A DNA stretch of 64,000 nt from CADEED01 sp963842515 (GCA_963842515.1 CAWJGO010000001.1:868001-932000), one strand, 5' to 3'; shown: positions 9,401 through 18,676, counted from the first letter of the stretch. Notes: a model not told the origin generated them from the sequence alone. Made by a program: numbers and translations.

Positions 9401-9988
9401 ATGCAGTTCCGGCGTTCCATCAACCTCTCGACCCTGGCTCTGGCAATGCTGTTCGCCGGCATGAGCACAGTGGCGCGCGCCGAAGCGCTGGACGGCCTGC
9501 TCGAAGTGCGATCGGCTTACGTCGACGTGAAGCAGGGCGTGTTCCAGTTGTTCGCGCGAGTGGCGTATCCGGTCAACGAAGACATCCGCGCGGCGCTCAA
9601 AGAAGGCCTCATGCTGAATTTCGATCTCGACGTGGTGGTATCCCGCGAACGCCGCTTCTGGGTCGATGAGTCGGTCGCCGAATACACGTTGCGTCGCGAG
9701 CTCATCTATCACGCAGTGAGCGATCGCTACGTGGCGCGCGATGTGGACTCGGGCAGCAACGATCAGCACAGCTATGCCACGCTCGAAGAAGCTCTCGAAG
9801 CGCTCGGCACCGTCGAGGCCTGGCCGTTCCTGCTGTCACCGCAGCTTTCCGCGAATCGCCAGTACCGTGTGTCACTACGCGCTGGGGTGCGCCGCGGCCG
9901 GCTGTCCGACACCATGCGCGTACTGCTCTTCTGGACGGACGACTGGCATCGCGAAAGTGAGTGGTTCTCATGGTCCCTGCAGCGCTGA
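9401..9988 (+). CDS. Secreted DUF4390 protein
   Basis: 195 residues with a classical signal peptide (basic MQFRRSINL, hydrophobic core, cleavage after ARA near residue 27). The remainder matches the DUF4390 pattern of beta-rich periplasmic proteins (FARVAYPVNEDI, WPFLLSPQLSANRQYRVSLRA, FWTDDWHRESEWFSW). No enzymatic motif is visible. It sits between rsmB and the NtrY-like kinase, overlapping the kinase start by 19 bp, so it may be connected with the kinase's sensing role; that link is inference. Confidence 0.85.
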   Translation: MQFRRSINLSTLALAMLFAGMSTVARAEALDGLLEVRSAYVDVKQGVFQLFARVAYPVNEDIRAALKEGLMLNFDLDVVVSRERRFWVDESVAEYTLRRELIYHAVSDRYVARDVDSGSNDQHSYATLEEALEALGTVEAWPFLLSPQLSANRQYRVSLRAGVRRGRLSDTMRVLLFWTDDWHRESEWFSWSLQR

Positions 9989-12216
9989 GACGGCTGGGAA
10001 CCCTCGGGCTCATCGCCCTGTGGGTGCTGGTGACCGGCGGGTTGTTGTTGCTGCTGGCACTGTCGGTACAGAATTCGATGCAGTTCAGCCGCCTGCAGGC
10101 ATGGATCCTGCTCGCGAACGTCATTGCGCTGATCACCGTCGGCGTGCTGCTGGCACGCAAGCTCATCGAGCTGGTACGGGCGTTCCGCGCGGGGGTTCCA
10201 GGCTCACGCCTGACGGCGCGCACGGTGGCGATCTTCGGCTCGCTGGTCATCGCGCCACTCATCATCGTCTATCTATTCTCGCTGGAGTTCCTCAACCAGG
10301 GCATCGACAGCTGGTTCAAGGTCGAGATCAAGCAGGGCCTGACCGACGCGCTCGATCTATCCAAGTCGGCGATGGACGTGCGCATGCGCGAGTACGCACG
10401 CAGCACGCAGCTGTTCGCCAACAAGCTCGCCGACAGCCCGCCTTCGAACTGGGCCGAGGCCACCGATACGCAGCGCGTCGAAAGCGGTGCTCTGGAAGTC
10501 GTGATCTACGGAACGCTGGGGCAGGTGCTCGCGGCGAGCAGCACAGGTGCGACTTCCACCAGCCTGCCGCGCGCCTCGACCGAGATCACCAGCGCCATCG
10601 CCGGTGGCAACCTGTACTGGAGCCTGGAGCCACTGTCGGAAGACGACTACCTGATCAATACGGCCGCACCTATCGCGACCGGACCTGGAGCGAGCCAAGG
10701 TCGCTTCGTGGTGGCGCAGTACCCGGTCCCGCCGCAGCTGTCGCGGCTTTCGGAGGCCGTGCAGCATTCTTATTCCCAGCACTACAACCTGACTCAACAA
10801 CGCGAGGGAGTGAAAAATCTTTTCGGCATGACGCTTACCCTGGTGCTGCTGCTGGCAATGCTCACCGCCATTTACGGCGCGATTTATTCCGCGGAGAAGC
10901 TCACGCGTCCCGTTCAGGACCTGATCGCGGGTACGCGCGCCGTGGGCAAGGGAGATTTCGGTACGCGCCTGCCACTGCCGTCGCGCGATGAAATGGGATT
11001 CCTCGTGCACTCGTTCAACGACATGACCAAACGCCTGCGGCGCGCGCGCGAGGAAACCACGCTCAGTCAGATGGCGGTGGAGCGCGAACGCGAACGCCTG
11101 TCCATCATCCTCGCGCGCCTGTCGACCGGCGTCATCGCCATCGGTCGCGACCTGGTGCTGCGCAGCGCCAACCAGGCCGCCAGCAATATTCTCGGCGCGA
11201 GCCTCGAGGCCGGCATCGGCCAGCCACTGGCGGCGCTCACCAACGAAAACCCGCGCTATGCGCGCTTCGTCGGCGAAGTCACGTTGCGACTGGCTCGCGG
11301 TGAAGAGGAATGGCGCGAGCAGATGGATCTCAAGCCCGAAGCCGCCGGTGCCCGCGTATTGGTCTGCGCCTGCACCCCGTTGCCCGGCGACGAGCACGCC
11401 GAAGACGAGCCTGCGGTCCAGGGCGGCTACGTCATCGTGTTCGACGACATCAGCGCGTTGCTGCAGGCGCAGCGCGACGCCGCGTGGGGCGAAGTCGCAC
11501 GCCGCCTGGCACACGAGATCAAGAATCCGCTCACGCCAATCCAGCTATCCGCCGAACGCATGCGTCGCCGTTATCTTCACCAGATGACGGGCGAAGACGC
11601 GCAGATCCTCGACCGCGCCACGTACACCATCGTGCAGCAGGTGGAGGCCATGAAGGCCATGGTGAACGCCTTCAGCGAATACGCGCGCGCGCCCGACATG
11701 ACGGTCACGCGGTTTCCGCTCAATGCGTTGGTCACCGAGGTTGCCGACCTGCATCGCGTCCAGGAATCGGGCGTGAAGATCGACGTCGACCTGGACCCGC
11801 GCGTCGAAATCGTCGAAGCCGATCGCGGCCGCGTGCGCCAGATCCTCAACAATCTCATCGTCAACGGCGCCGAGGCCGTGGAAAACGCGCCCGAAGGGCA
11901 CGTGGTGGCCTCCACCCAGCTCGAAACCGTCGGCAATGCCGATTACGCCACCATCACCGTGACCGACAACGGGCCGGGCTTTGCGCGCGAAGTTCTCGGG
12001 CGCGTTTTCGAGCCCTATGTCACCAGCAAGCCCAAGGGAACGGGGCTGGGCCTCGCGATCGTGAAAAAGATTGTCGAAGAGCACGGCGGCCGCGTGGAAG
12101 CCGACAATCGGCCGGAAGGCGGCGGGCGCGTGCGTGTATCCTTGCCGGTAACAGACGGGTCCCGACAGCTGGTGGCGCGCGATCGGCGCGTTGAACCCAG
12201 GAAGGAGCGAGCATGA
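9970..12216 (+). CDS. NtrY-like membrane sensor histidine kinase
   Basis: 748 residues. Several membrane helices at the N terminus (RLGTLGLIALWVLVTGGLL; VIALITVGVLLA; VAIFGSLVIAPLIIVYLF) and one near residue 290 flank a periplasmic region. A HAMP domain (YSAEKLTRPVQDLIAGTRAV), a PAS-like region, a HisKA box with LAHEIKNPLTPIQ (His about residue 515) and HATPase motifs (NNLIVNGAEAVENA, DNGPGFA, GTGLGLAIVKKI) follow. This is the NtrY layout. ATG at 9970 is preferred over GTG at 9961. It overlaps the regulator by four bases (ATGA). Confidence 0.92.
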   Translation: MVPAALRRLGTLGLIALWVLVTGGLLLLLALSVQNSMQFSRLQAWILLANVIALITVGVLLARKLIELVRAFRAGVPGSRLTARTVAIFGSLVIAPLIIVYLFSLEFLNQGIDSWFKVEIKQGLTDALDLSKSAMDVRMREYARSTQLFANKLADSPPSNWAEATDTQRVESGALEVVIYGTLGQVLAASSTGATSTSLPRASTEITSAIAGGNLYWSLEPLSEDDYLINTAAPIATGPGASQGRFVVAQYPVPPQLSRLSEAVQHSYSQHYNLTQQREGVKNLFGMTLTLVLLLAMLTAIYGAIYSAEKLTRPVQDLIAGTRAVGKGDFGTRLPLPSRDEMGFLVHSFNDMTKRLRRAREETTLSQMAVERERERLSIILARLSTGVIAIGRDLVLRSANQAASNILGASLEAGIGQPLAALTNENPRYARFVGEVTLRLARGEEEWREQMDLKPEAAGARVLVCACTPLPGDEHAEDEPAVQGGYVIVFDDISALLQAQRDAAWGEVARRLAHEIKNPLTPIQLSAERMRRRYLHQMTGEDAQILDRATYTIVQQVEAMKAMVNAFSEYARAPDMTVTRFPLNALVTEVADLHRVQESGVKIDVDLDPRVEIVEADRGRVRQILNNLIVNGAEAVENAPEGHVVASTQLETVGNADYATITVTDNGPGFAREVLGRVFEPYVTSKPKGTGLGLAIVKKIVEEHGGRVEADNRPEGGGRVRVSLPVTDGSRQLVARDRRVEPRKERA

Positions 12217-13580
12217 GCGCCGCACACATTCTGGTCGTCGATGATGAAGCAGACATCCGCGGCCTTCTGAAAGAGATCCTTTCCGAAGAAGGTTATGACG
12301 TGGACGTCGCCGGTGACGCGGGCCAGGCCCGCGCCTCGCGCGCCCGTCAGTTGCCCGATCTCGTGTTGCTCGACATCTGGATGCCCGACACCGATGGCAT
12401 CACGCTGTTGCGTGAATGGCAGGGCGCGGCCGCCGAGTCCTCCTGTCCTGTTGTCATGATGTCCGGCCACGGCACCGTCGAGACCGCGGTCGAGGCCACG
12501 CGTCTCGGCGCATTCGACTTCGTCGAAAAACCGCTGTCTCTGCAAAAGCTGCTGCGCACCGTCGAGCGCGCGCTCGAGGCCGGCAAGCGCAAGCGACATG
12601 CCGGCAAGTTGTTAGCCGCGTCGCCGGGAGTGCCGGTCGGACGCAGCCGCGTCATGCAGCAACTGCGCGCCGACCTCGCGCAGATCGCCACCAACGATTC
12701 ACCGGTGCTGCTGGTCGGTGAAACCGGTACCGGCCGCGAAGCCTTCGCGCGTTTCGTCCACGACGCCAGTCCGCGCGCCGCGCGGCCGTTCGTCACGCTC
12801 ATTTCCAGCACGCTGCGCGGCGAGGGCGCCGAGCAGGTGCTGTTCGGCACCGAGGCCGGCGCGCAGGTCGCTCCAGGCGTGCTGGAGAAAGCCGGCGCCG
12901 GCACGTTGTTCATCAACGAGATCGAAGATCTTCCGGCGCAGGCGCAGCGCGCCTTGTTAGGGGCGCTGGAGAGCGGCCAGTTCACGCGCGTCGGCGGAAA
13001 CACGTCGGTGACGCTCAAGGCCAGGTTGTTGTCGTCCTCGCGCCCGGGCATCGAGAGCCGCAGCGAGGAATTCCGCCGCGATCTGCTCGCGCATCTCAAT
13101 ACCCTCATCGTGCGCGTTCCGCCGCTGCGCGAATACACCGAAGACGTGCCGGACCTGCTGCGCCACTACGTCGATCGCCTGGTCGACGGCGAAGGCTTGC
13201 AGTTCCGCAAGTTCAGCGTCGCGGCGCAGAACCGGTTGCGCAACTACCCGTGGCCCGACAACGTGCGCGAGCTGAAGAATCTCGTCCAGCGTCTGCTGCT
13301 GCAGGGCGGTGGCGAAGAAATCCGCCTCGAGGAGATCGAGCGTGAGCTGTCCGCGCAGGCACCATCGGTCGAGCCGCTGGTGAAACAGGACTTGCTGGCG
13401 CTGCCGCTGCGTGAAGCGCGCGAACAATTCGAACGCGCCTACCTGCAACAGCAATTGTTGTTGTGCAACGGCAAGGTCGGCCAGCTCGCCAAGCGCGTCG
13501 GCATGGAGCGCACGCACCTCTATCGCAAGCTGCGCTCGCTCGGCGTCGATTTCCGCAACATCACCGACGAAGCGGAGTAG
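12213..13580 (+). CDS. NtrX-like response regulator with degenerate AAA+ domain
   Basis: 455 residues. The receiver domain is intact (VVDDE at 9-12, phospho-acceptor Asp54 in LVLLDIWMPD, Lys106). The central domain aligns with sigma-54 activators but has lost key parts: Walker A reads GETGTGRE with Arg175 for Lys, Walker B reads GTLFINEI with Asn235 for Asp, and the stretch where GAFTGA should be is shortened to FGTEAGAQVAPG. A Fis-type helix-turn-helix closes the protein (GQLAKRVGMERTHLYRKL). It therefore probably regulates with ordinary sigma-70 polymerase or by DNA binding alone. Partner of the kinase just upstream. Confidence 0.9.
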   Translation: MSAAHILVVDDEADIRGLLKEILSEEGYDVDVAGDAGQARASRARQLPDLVLLDIWMPDTDGITLLREWQGAAAESSCPVVMMSGHGTVETAVEATRLGAFDFVEKPLSLQKLLRTVERALEAGKRKRHAGKLLAASPGVPVGRSRVMQQLRADLAQIATNDSPVLLVGETGTGREAFARFVHDASPRAARPFVTLISSTLRGEGAEQVLFGTEAGAQVAPGVLEKAGAGTLFINEIEDLPAQAQRALLGALESGQFTRVGGNTSVTLKARLLSSSRPGIESRSEEFRRDLLAHLNTLIVRVPPLREYTEDVPDLLRHYVDRLVDGEGLQFRKFSVAAQNRLRNYPWPDNVRELKNLVQRLLLQGGGEEIRLEEIERELSAQAPSVEPLVKQDLLALPLREAREQFERAYLQQQLLLCNGKVGQLAKRVGMERTHLYRKLRSLGVDFRNITDEAE

Positions 13581-13604
13581 TCGGGCAGCGCGGCCTGGCG
13601 CCGT

Positions 13605-14729
13605 TCACTGCGGGTTCGCGCGCACCGACAACCGTCCGTCATCGTCGATCGCCAGTTTGCCGTCGGGAAACGCGTTGGCAGTCAGTGACCGAAGCTGCTT
13701 GATCACTTCCTTGCCGGGATCTGGTGCCGGACCTTTCGGGCGAAGCTGGATGACAGGCTCGATGCGGCCGGCGACGAATTTTCCTTCGGCGTCCAGCGTC
13801 GCGAGCAGGATCGGTGCGAGGCCGCGGATGCCTTCGACACTGATGCCGTAGTACGTCGCGAAATTGCCGAGGCTGTAGGCGATGAGCCGGTCGCGATACA
13901 GCTCCATGGGGCGCACCACGTGTGGGCCATGGCCGAGCACGAGGTCGGCGCCCGCGTCGATCATGGCGTGCGCGAACTCGACCACGCTGCCGCGATCCTC
14001 ACCGGCAAAGATTTCGCGCGCAAACGGCAGCACTTCGGCGCCACTACCTTCCGCGCCGCCGTGGAACGACACGATGACGATGTCATGCGTGGCCGCCAGC
14101 TGCGCCACCAGTGGCAGCCCGATCTGCGGGTCGTTGAGGGAGTTCGAACCGACGTTGGGCGCGAACGCCACCATGGCGATGCGCCGGCCATTGGCGATGA
14201 AGCTGGCGGTGGTGCCTTCGCGTCCCGAATGGTGGATGCCGACCGAGTCGAGCGCCGCCATGCTCGATGAGCGGCCTTCCTCGCCGAAGTCACGGGCGTG
14301 GTTGTTGGCGAGGCTCATGACATCGAAGCCCGCGAGCTTGAGGTAATGCACGTAGCGCGCCGGCGTGCGGAACAGGAAACAGATGCGCTTGTCCTTGCAC
14401 TGTTTCACCGGCTCGCCGCCGTCCTGCAGCACTCCCTCGAGATTGCCGAAGGTCACGTCCGGGGCCGACAGAATGGGCGTCACCGCGTCGAGAAACGACA
14501 GTCCATCGTCATCGGGCAGCAGGTTCTCGGGAAAGTCGGTGCCGAGCATGATGTCCCCGACGGCCGCGAGCGTGAGGCCCGCATGGGTGGGCAGCGGCAG
14601 GCGCTGCGCCGCGGCGGGCGCCGGGGGAGGAGGCGCTGGTGCTGTCGGCGGTTTCGTGGCGCAGGCCGCCAGCAGGCACGACAACGACGCTGCCAGCACC
14701 GCGACTCGCCGACGCGGCTGGCGGGTCAT
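13605..14729 (-). CDS. CapA-like (PGA_cap) phosphoesterase lipoprotein
   Basis: 374 residues. The N terminus is a lipoprotein signal with lipobox LLAAC, followed by a Pro/Ala linker. The body has the metallophosphatase-like pattern of the CapA family: AVGDIMLGTDF, FGNLEGVL, SLANNHARDFGEEG, VSFHGGAE and LVLGHGPHVVRP, then AYSLGNF. The family includes the poly-gamma-glutamate synthesis factor CapA, but no capB or capC is nearby, so a capsule role is not supported. ATG at 14729 is chosen because it starts the signal peptide. Convergent with the NtrX gene. Confidence 0.88.
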   Translation of the reverse strand: MTRQPRRRVAVLAASLSCLLAACATKPPTAPAPPPPAPAAAQRLPLPTHAGLTLAAVGDIMLGTDFPENLLPDDDGLSFLDAVTPILSAPDVTFGNLEGVLQDGGEPVKQCKDKRICFLFRTPARYVHYLKLAGFDVMSLANNHARDFGEEGRSSSMAALDSVGIHHSGREGTTASFIANGRRIAMVAFAPNVGSNSLNDPQIGLPLVAQLAATHDIVIVSFHGGAEGSGAEVLPFAREIFAGEDRGSVVEFAHAMIDAGADLVLGHGPHVVRPMELYRDRLIAYSLGNFATYYGISVEGIRGLAPILLATLDAEGKFVAGRIEPVIQLRPKGPAPDPGKEVIKQLRSLTANAFPDGKLAIDDDGRLSVRANPQ

Positions 14730-14733
14730 TGAC

Positions 14734-15321
14734 TTACTCTCCCACCCGGATGACGAGCGCGTCGAGATCGGCCGCACGCAGCCGCGCACGCAGTCGATTG
14801 AGCTCAGTGAGATCGGTGATGGGTCCGATGCGCACGCGGTGCCAGACATCGTCGTCCACCGCCACGCGCTGCACGTTCGCGTCGATACCCGTCAGCTTGA
14901 GCTGCGCACGAATGCGATCGGCTTCGGCTTGCTGGCGATAAGATCCGGCCTGGAGCACGTACACGCCGGGCCTTTCGATGTTCGCCGGTGTGCCGCCCCG
15001 ATCGCTGGCAACTTCGCGGTCCTTCTCCGGCACCACGACTTCGAACTTGGGCAGCATGTCGTAGAAGTCATAAGTCTTCGCGCCTTCTTCCGCGTCGCCG
15101 GCGGTGGCGCCCGCCTTGTCGGCGCGGGGCTCGGGTTTGGGAACGTCGGTTGCCACCGTGGCGGGATGTTTCTCGCGGTAGTTCTGCCAGATCAGCACGA
15201 ACAGCGAGAGCGACAGGCCCGCCGCGAGGCCAACGCCGAACTCGCGCCAACGGCCGACATCGAGCCGCAACCCGGCGGGACGGGCGCGCTTGAAATCTCG
15301 GCTGGTGATTTTGACGGCCAG
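14734..15321 (-). CDS. SPOR-domain cell-division-type membrane protein (apparent CTG start)
   Basis: 195 residues: a short basic cytoplasmic N terminus, one membrane helix (EFGVGLAAGLSLSLFVLIW), a linker, and a C-terminal SPOR domain (YVLQAGSYRQQAEADRIRAQ to VRIGPITDLTELNRLRARL) that binds septal peptidoglycan. The first ATG/GTG/TTG-type codon is TTG at 15270, which would cut into the basic region. An AGGAG motif at 15332-15328 sits six bases before CTG at 15321, giving AVKITSRDFKRARPAG, the expected N terminus for this family. I use the CTG. The Shine-Dalgarno overlaps the argS stop. Confidence 0.85.
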   Translation of the reverse strand: MAVKITSRDFKRARPAGLRLDVGRWREFGVGLAAGLSLSLFVLIWQNYREKHPATVATDVPKPEPRADKAGATAGDAEEGAKTYDFYDMLPKFEVVVPEKDREVASDRGGTPANIERPGVYVLQAGSYRQQAEADRIRAQLKLTGIDANVQRVAVDDDVWHRVRIGPITDLTELNRLRARLRAADLDALVIRVGE

Positions 15322-15330
15322 GGCGCGCTC

Positions 15331-17083
15331 CTACATGGTCTCGGGTGCGGACACGCCGAGGATACCCAGTCCGTTACGGATCACCTGCTGCACGGCCAGC
15401 ACCAGCATCAGTCGCGCGTTGCGCAGGGGCGCTTCCTCGACGATGAACTTCTCCGCGTTGTAGTAGGTGTGCAGCGTGTTCGCAAGCTCGCGCAGGAAGT
15501 GTACGAGCGCGTGCGGCGCGCGGCTCAAGCGCCGCGTGTTCGATGACTTCCGGATACTTCGAAATCGCGGTGATCGCCGCCTGCTCATGGGCGTTCGTGA
15601 GCAGCGTGAGGTCGGCCGCGCCGGCGTCATACGCGTGGCCCTTCGAGGCGAGCTGCTTCATGACCGAGCACACGCGCGCATGCGCGTACTGGATGTAGTA
15701 CACGGGATTTTCGTTGGAGCGGGACTTGGCCAGCTCCAGGTCGAAATCGAGCGCCTGGTCGTGGCTGCGCATCAGGTAGAAGAAGCGGGCCGCATCGTTG
15801 CCGACTTCATTGCGCAGATCGCGCAACGTCACGAAGTTGCCCTCGCGCTTGCCCATCGACAGCTTCTCGCCGCCGCGAAACAGGCTCACGAGCTGCATGA
15901 GACAGACTTCGAAGCAGTCACCGGGATTGCCGAGCGCGACCAGCGCGCCGCGCACGCGCGATACGTAGCCGTGGTGATCCGCGCCCCAGACATCGATGAG
16001 CAGCTCGTGGCCGCGCTGCCGCTTGTCGAAGTGGTAGGCGATGTCGGAGGCGAAGTAGGTCTTCTCGCCGTTGGCGCGTACCACCACGCGGTCTTCGTCG
16101 TCGCCGAACTCGGTGGACTTGAACCACTCGGCGCCATCCTTGGTGTACACGCGGCCCGACTCGCGCAGCTTGTTCAACGCGACGTCGATGGCGCCGCTGC
16201 GGTTGAGCTCGCGCTCGGAATACCAGCGGTCGAAATGCACGCCGAACTCTTCGAGATCATTGCGGACGTCGGCCATCATCTGGTCGCGCGCAAAAATCAC
16301 GATGGAATCGAACTCGGCCGCGCCTAACAACCGCCGCGAATTATCGATCAGGCCATCGATGTGTTTGTCTTTGTCACCTGCGGGCGCGTCCGCAGGGGCG
16401 CCGCGCGCCACTTCCGCCGCGCTGCGCTTGAGCGCGTCCCCTCGGCTCTCATGCAGCGCGCGCGCCACCGGCAGGATGTAAGGGGCGCGGTAGCCATTCG
16501 AAGGAAACGTGACGCTCTCGCCCACGAGCTCGAGATACCGTAGATAGACGCTGACCGCGAGAATGTCGATTTGCCGGCCGGAGTCATTGATGTAGAACTC
16601 GCGATACACCGTGTGGCCCGTGGCCTCGAGCAGATTGCCGAGCGTTGCCCCGTAGGCCGCGCCGCGGCCGTGACCCACGTGCATCGGGCCAGTCGGATTG
16701 GCCGAGACGAACTCCACCATCACTTTGCGCCCGGCGCCAATCTTGCTGCGCCCGTAGGCCGCGCCCTGGGTCGCGACGGCCTTGAGCCCCGCGAACCACG
16801 CGTCCTTGACAAGGCGAAAGTTGATGAAACCGGCGCCGGCGACGGAGGCGTCAGCGATCAACGTGTTCGCCGGCAGTGCCGCGACCAATGCCTGGGCGAG
16901 CTCGCGCGGATTCTTGCGCGCCGCTTTGGCGATACGCATGGCGATATTGCTCTGGAAGTCGCCGTGCTGCGCGTCGCGCGCGCGTTCGACCACGACCTGC
17001 GCGGGATCGGCCGCTTCGGACAAAACGGCGGGTACAAGTGATCGCAGCGCCTCGCGAAGCAGGCGCTCAAGCTCGGATTTCAC
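15331..17083 (-). CDS. argS: Arginyl-tRNA synthetase, one frameshift near the 3' end
   Basis: Class I synthetase charging tRNA-Arg. The N-terminal additional domain, the HIGH-type motif (PTGPMHVGHGRGAA), the KMSK-type region (KLSMGKREGNFVTLRDL) and the DALR anticodon domain are present. The frame that runs from ATG at 17083 reads well to YPEVIEHAAL and then becomes nonsense; the expected continuation RAPHALVHFLRELANTLH and the C terminus VSAPETM lie in the next frame and stop at 15331. Removing one base near 15525-15535 restores a normal 583-residue protein. argS is essential, so a sequence error is likelier than a real mutation. Confidence 0.93.
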
Positions 17084-17151
17084 GGGGGGAACCTGTCTGG
17101 AACTCGATTAAACGGGCGCGATCTTAACAAGTCTCGTCCCGGTAAACCGCG

Positions 17152-17160
17152 CCTGTAAAC
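17152..17160 (+). promoter_or_regulatory. CCTGTAAAC element, candidate ECF -35 box, upstream of the EF-hand gene
   Basis: The 9-mer CCTGTAAAC lies 60 bases before the EF-hand ATG. The same 9-mer, in the same orientation, precedes the DSSGD-repeat gene and all three CHAT genes. The AAC core resembles ECF sigma -35 elements. A matching -10 was not clear. Confidence 0.3.
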
Positions 17161-17219
17161 CAATTGCCCGCGACAGCGTTGAACCCACTGCAGGCCTCAT
17201 TTCCACAGGAGATTTCCCG

Positions 17220-17678
17220 ATGAAGACCACCCTTTCGACCTGCGCCTTGGGGCTGGCCGCGCTTCTGGCCGGTTCCGCGTTCGCCGGCAATCCGTCGTCA
17301 CGGCATGCAATGCGTGCCGACAAGGACGGCGACGGCCGCGTATCTCGCGCCGAGGCCGAGAGCGCCGGTGCCGAGCGTTCCGCTGAATGGTTCGACAAGC
17401 TCGATCTGAACAAGGACGGCTACGTCACCTCTGAAGAGTCCAAACAGGCACGCGAAGCGCGGCGCGAGCACATGCGCGGCGAGATGAAGGAAAAGATGGA
17501 ACTGCGCTTCAAGGAAGCCGACGCCAACAGCGACGGCCAGCTGTCACTCGATGAAGTGCAGGCGAAGATGCCGCGCATGGCCGAGCGTTTCAACCAGATC
17601 GATGCCGACAAGAACGGCATGCTGAGCAAGGATGAGCTCAAACACAGTCGTCCGGATCGCAATCAGCCGGCCACCTGA
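17220..17678 (+). CDS. Secreted EF-hand calcium-binding protein
   Basis: 152 residues with a signal peptide (MKTTLSTCALGLAALLAGSAFA) and four EF-hand loops: DKDGDGRVSRAE, DLNKDGYVTSEE, DANSDGQLSLDE and DADKNGMLSKDE, each with the acidic residues at positions 1, 3, 5 and 12 that bind calcium. The helix between loops 2 and 3 is highly charged. A clear AGGAG site precedes the ATG. It is a single-gene unit closed by a strong terminator. Its role could be calcium buffering or sensing in the periplasm. Confidence 0.9.
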   Translation: MKTTLSTCALGLAALLAGSAFAGNPSSRHAMRADKDGDGRVSRAEAESAGAERSAEWFDKLDLNKDGYVTSEESKQAREARREHMRGEMKEKMELRFKEADANSDGQLSLDEVQAKMPRMAERFNQIDADKNGMLSKDELKHSRPDRNQPAT

Positions 17679-17710
17679 TCCGCCGAGCCATCCCCCAGGT
17701 CGATCGCTGA

Positions 17711-17753
17711 AAAAGAAGGCGGCGGGACCGAGAGGTCCCGCCGCTTTGCTTTG
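17711..17753. terminator. Bidirectional rho-independent terminator
   Basis: An 11-bp perfect stem (17719-17729 with 17734-17744) closed by a GAGA tetraloop. T-rich DNA follows on the plus strand (TTTGCTTTG), and an A-rich run precedes it (AAAAAGAAGG), so it also works on the minus strand. It separates the EF-hand gene from the convergent low-complexity gene. Confidence 0.88.
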
Positions 17754-17767
17754 CCCGAGCCTGAAGG

Positions 17768-18676
17768 CTACTGCTGCGGTGAGCGGCTCACCGACGCGTT
17801 GGCATCGGCATGGCCATTCGCGTTGGCGTTCGCCTTCACCGGCGACTGGAAGCTCTGCGGCTGCGCAGCGCTGCCGGCATCGCTCGGCTCCGTCGGCTTC
17901 TGCACACCGAGATCACCCGTCAGCGTGCCCGATCCGCTGGCGTTGGCCGAAGCTCGCGTCTTCGGCTTCTGCTCGCTGGGCGTGCTCGACGCCGGCGCGG
18001 CTTCGCGAGCCGAGTCCAGCGTTCCGGCGAGACTGCCGGCGGCATTGCCGTTGGCAGTGGCCTGCTTGTCGCTGCCCGCAATGCCCGGCAGTGCCGGCAG
18101 CGAGCCTGGCGCGGACGGCGCGGTGGGAGCAGTCGGCGCGCTCGGTGAGGTTGGAGCGGCATCCTTCACGGAATCCAGCGATCCAGCGAGGTCCCCGGTG
18201 GCATCGCCGTTGGCCGCACTGCTGACGCCGGAAAGCGTTCCATTGGCGGTGCCGGTGGCATTCCCCGCGGCATTCGCGGTGCCGGCGATTCCATTCGTGC
18301 CGGTATTCATGGCGCCACTGGCTGCGCCGGTGGCCGAAGCCTGCGCGGAAGACACCGCGGATGAGGCGGCGCCCTGCGCCGTGTCGCGGGTGCTCGAGAC
18401 GCGGTCGCGAACCTGGTCCGTGGTGTCGCGTGTGCGCTCGAGGGCGCCACTCGTGTGACGACGCAGCGTGTCGGTGCGATCGAGGCTGCCGCCGAGTGCG
18501 CCATTCGCGCTGCCCTGGCCCATGCCGCCGATCGAACCCATGCCACCGCCCAGCGTTCCGCCGAGCCCGCCGCCGAGACCACCGCCGGCGTTTCCACCGA
18601 GCACCTGCGCCTGGAGCAACGGAGCGCCGCAGATGAGCGCAAACGCCACGATCGGCTTGATGAAGGATTTGTTCAT
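17768..18676 (-). CDS. Low-complexity secreted Gly/Ala/Ser-rich protein
   Basis: 302 residues. A signal peptide (FIKPIVAFALICGAPLLQA) is followed by a Gly-rich block (GGGLGGGLGGTLGGG), then an Ala/Ser/Thr/Asn-rich region with loosely repeated units such as GDLAGSLDSVKDAAP and GSLAGTLDSAREAAP and a run of SAP/TAP triplets. No enzymatic domain is visible. Composition suggests a disordered surface or matrix protein. ATG at 18676 follows an AGGAG site at good spacing; an upstream ATG-like start lacks one. I do not recognise a family. Confidence 0.8.
   Translation of the reverse strand: MNKSFIKPIVAFALICGAPLLQAQVLGGNAGGGLGGGLGGTLGGGMGSIGGMGQGSANGALGGSLDRTDTLRRHTSGALERTRDTTDQVRDRVSSTRDTAQGAASSAVSSAQASATGAASGAMNTGTNGIAGTANAAGNATGTANGTLSGVSSAANGDATGDLAGSLDSVKDAAPTSPSAPTAPTAPSAPGSLPALPGIAGSDKQATANGNAAGSLAGTLDSAREAAPASSTPSEQKPKTRASANASGSGTLTGDLGVQKPTEPSDAGSAAQPQSFQSPVKANANANGHADANASVSRSPQQ

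Noticed and set aside
13605..14729. Capsule (poly-gamma-glutamate) synthesis locus.
   Set aside because: Only a CapA-like protein is present; no CapB ligase or CapC is near.
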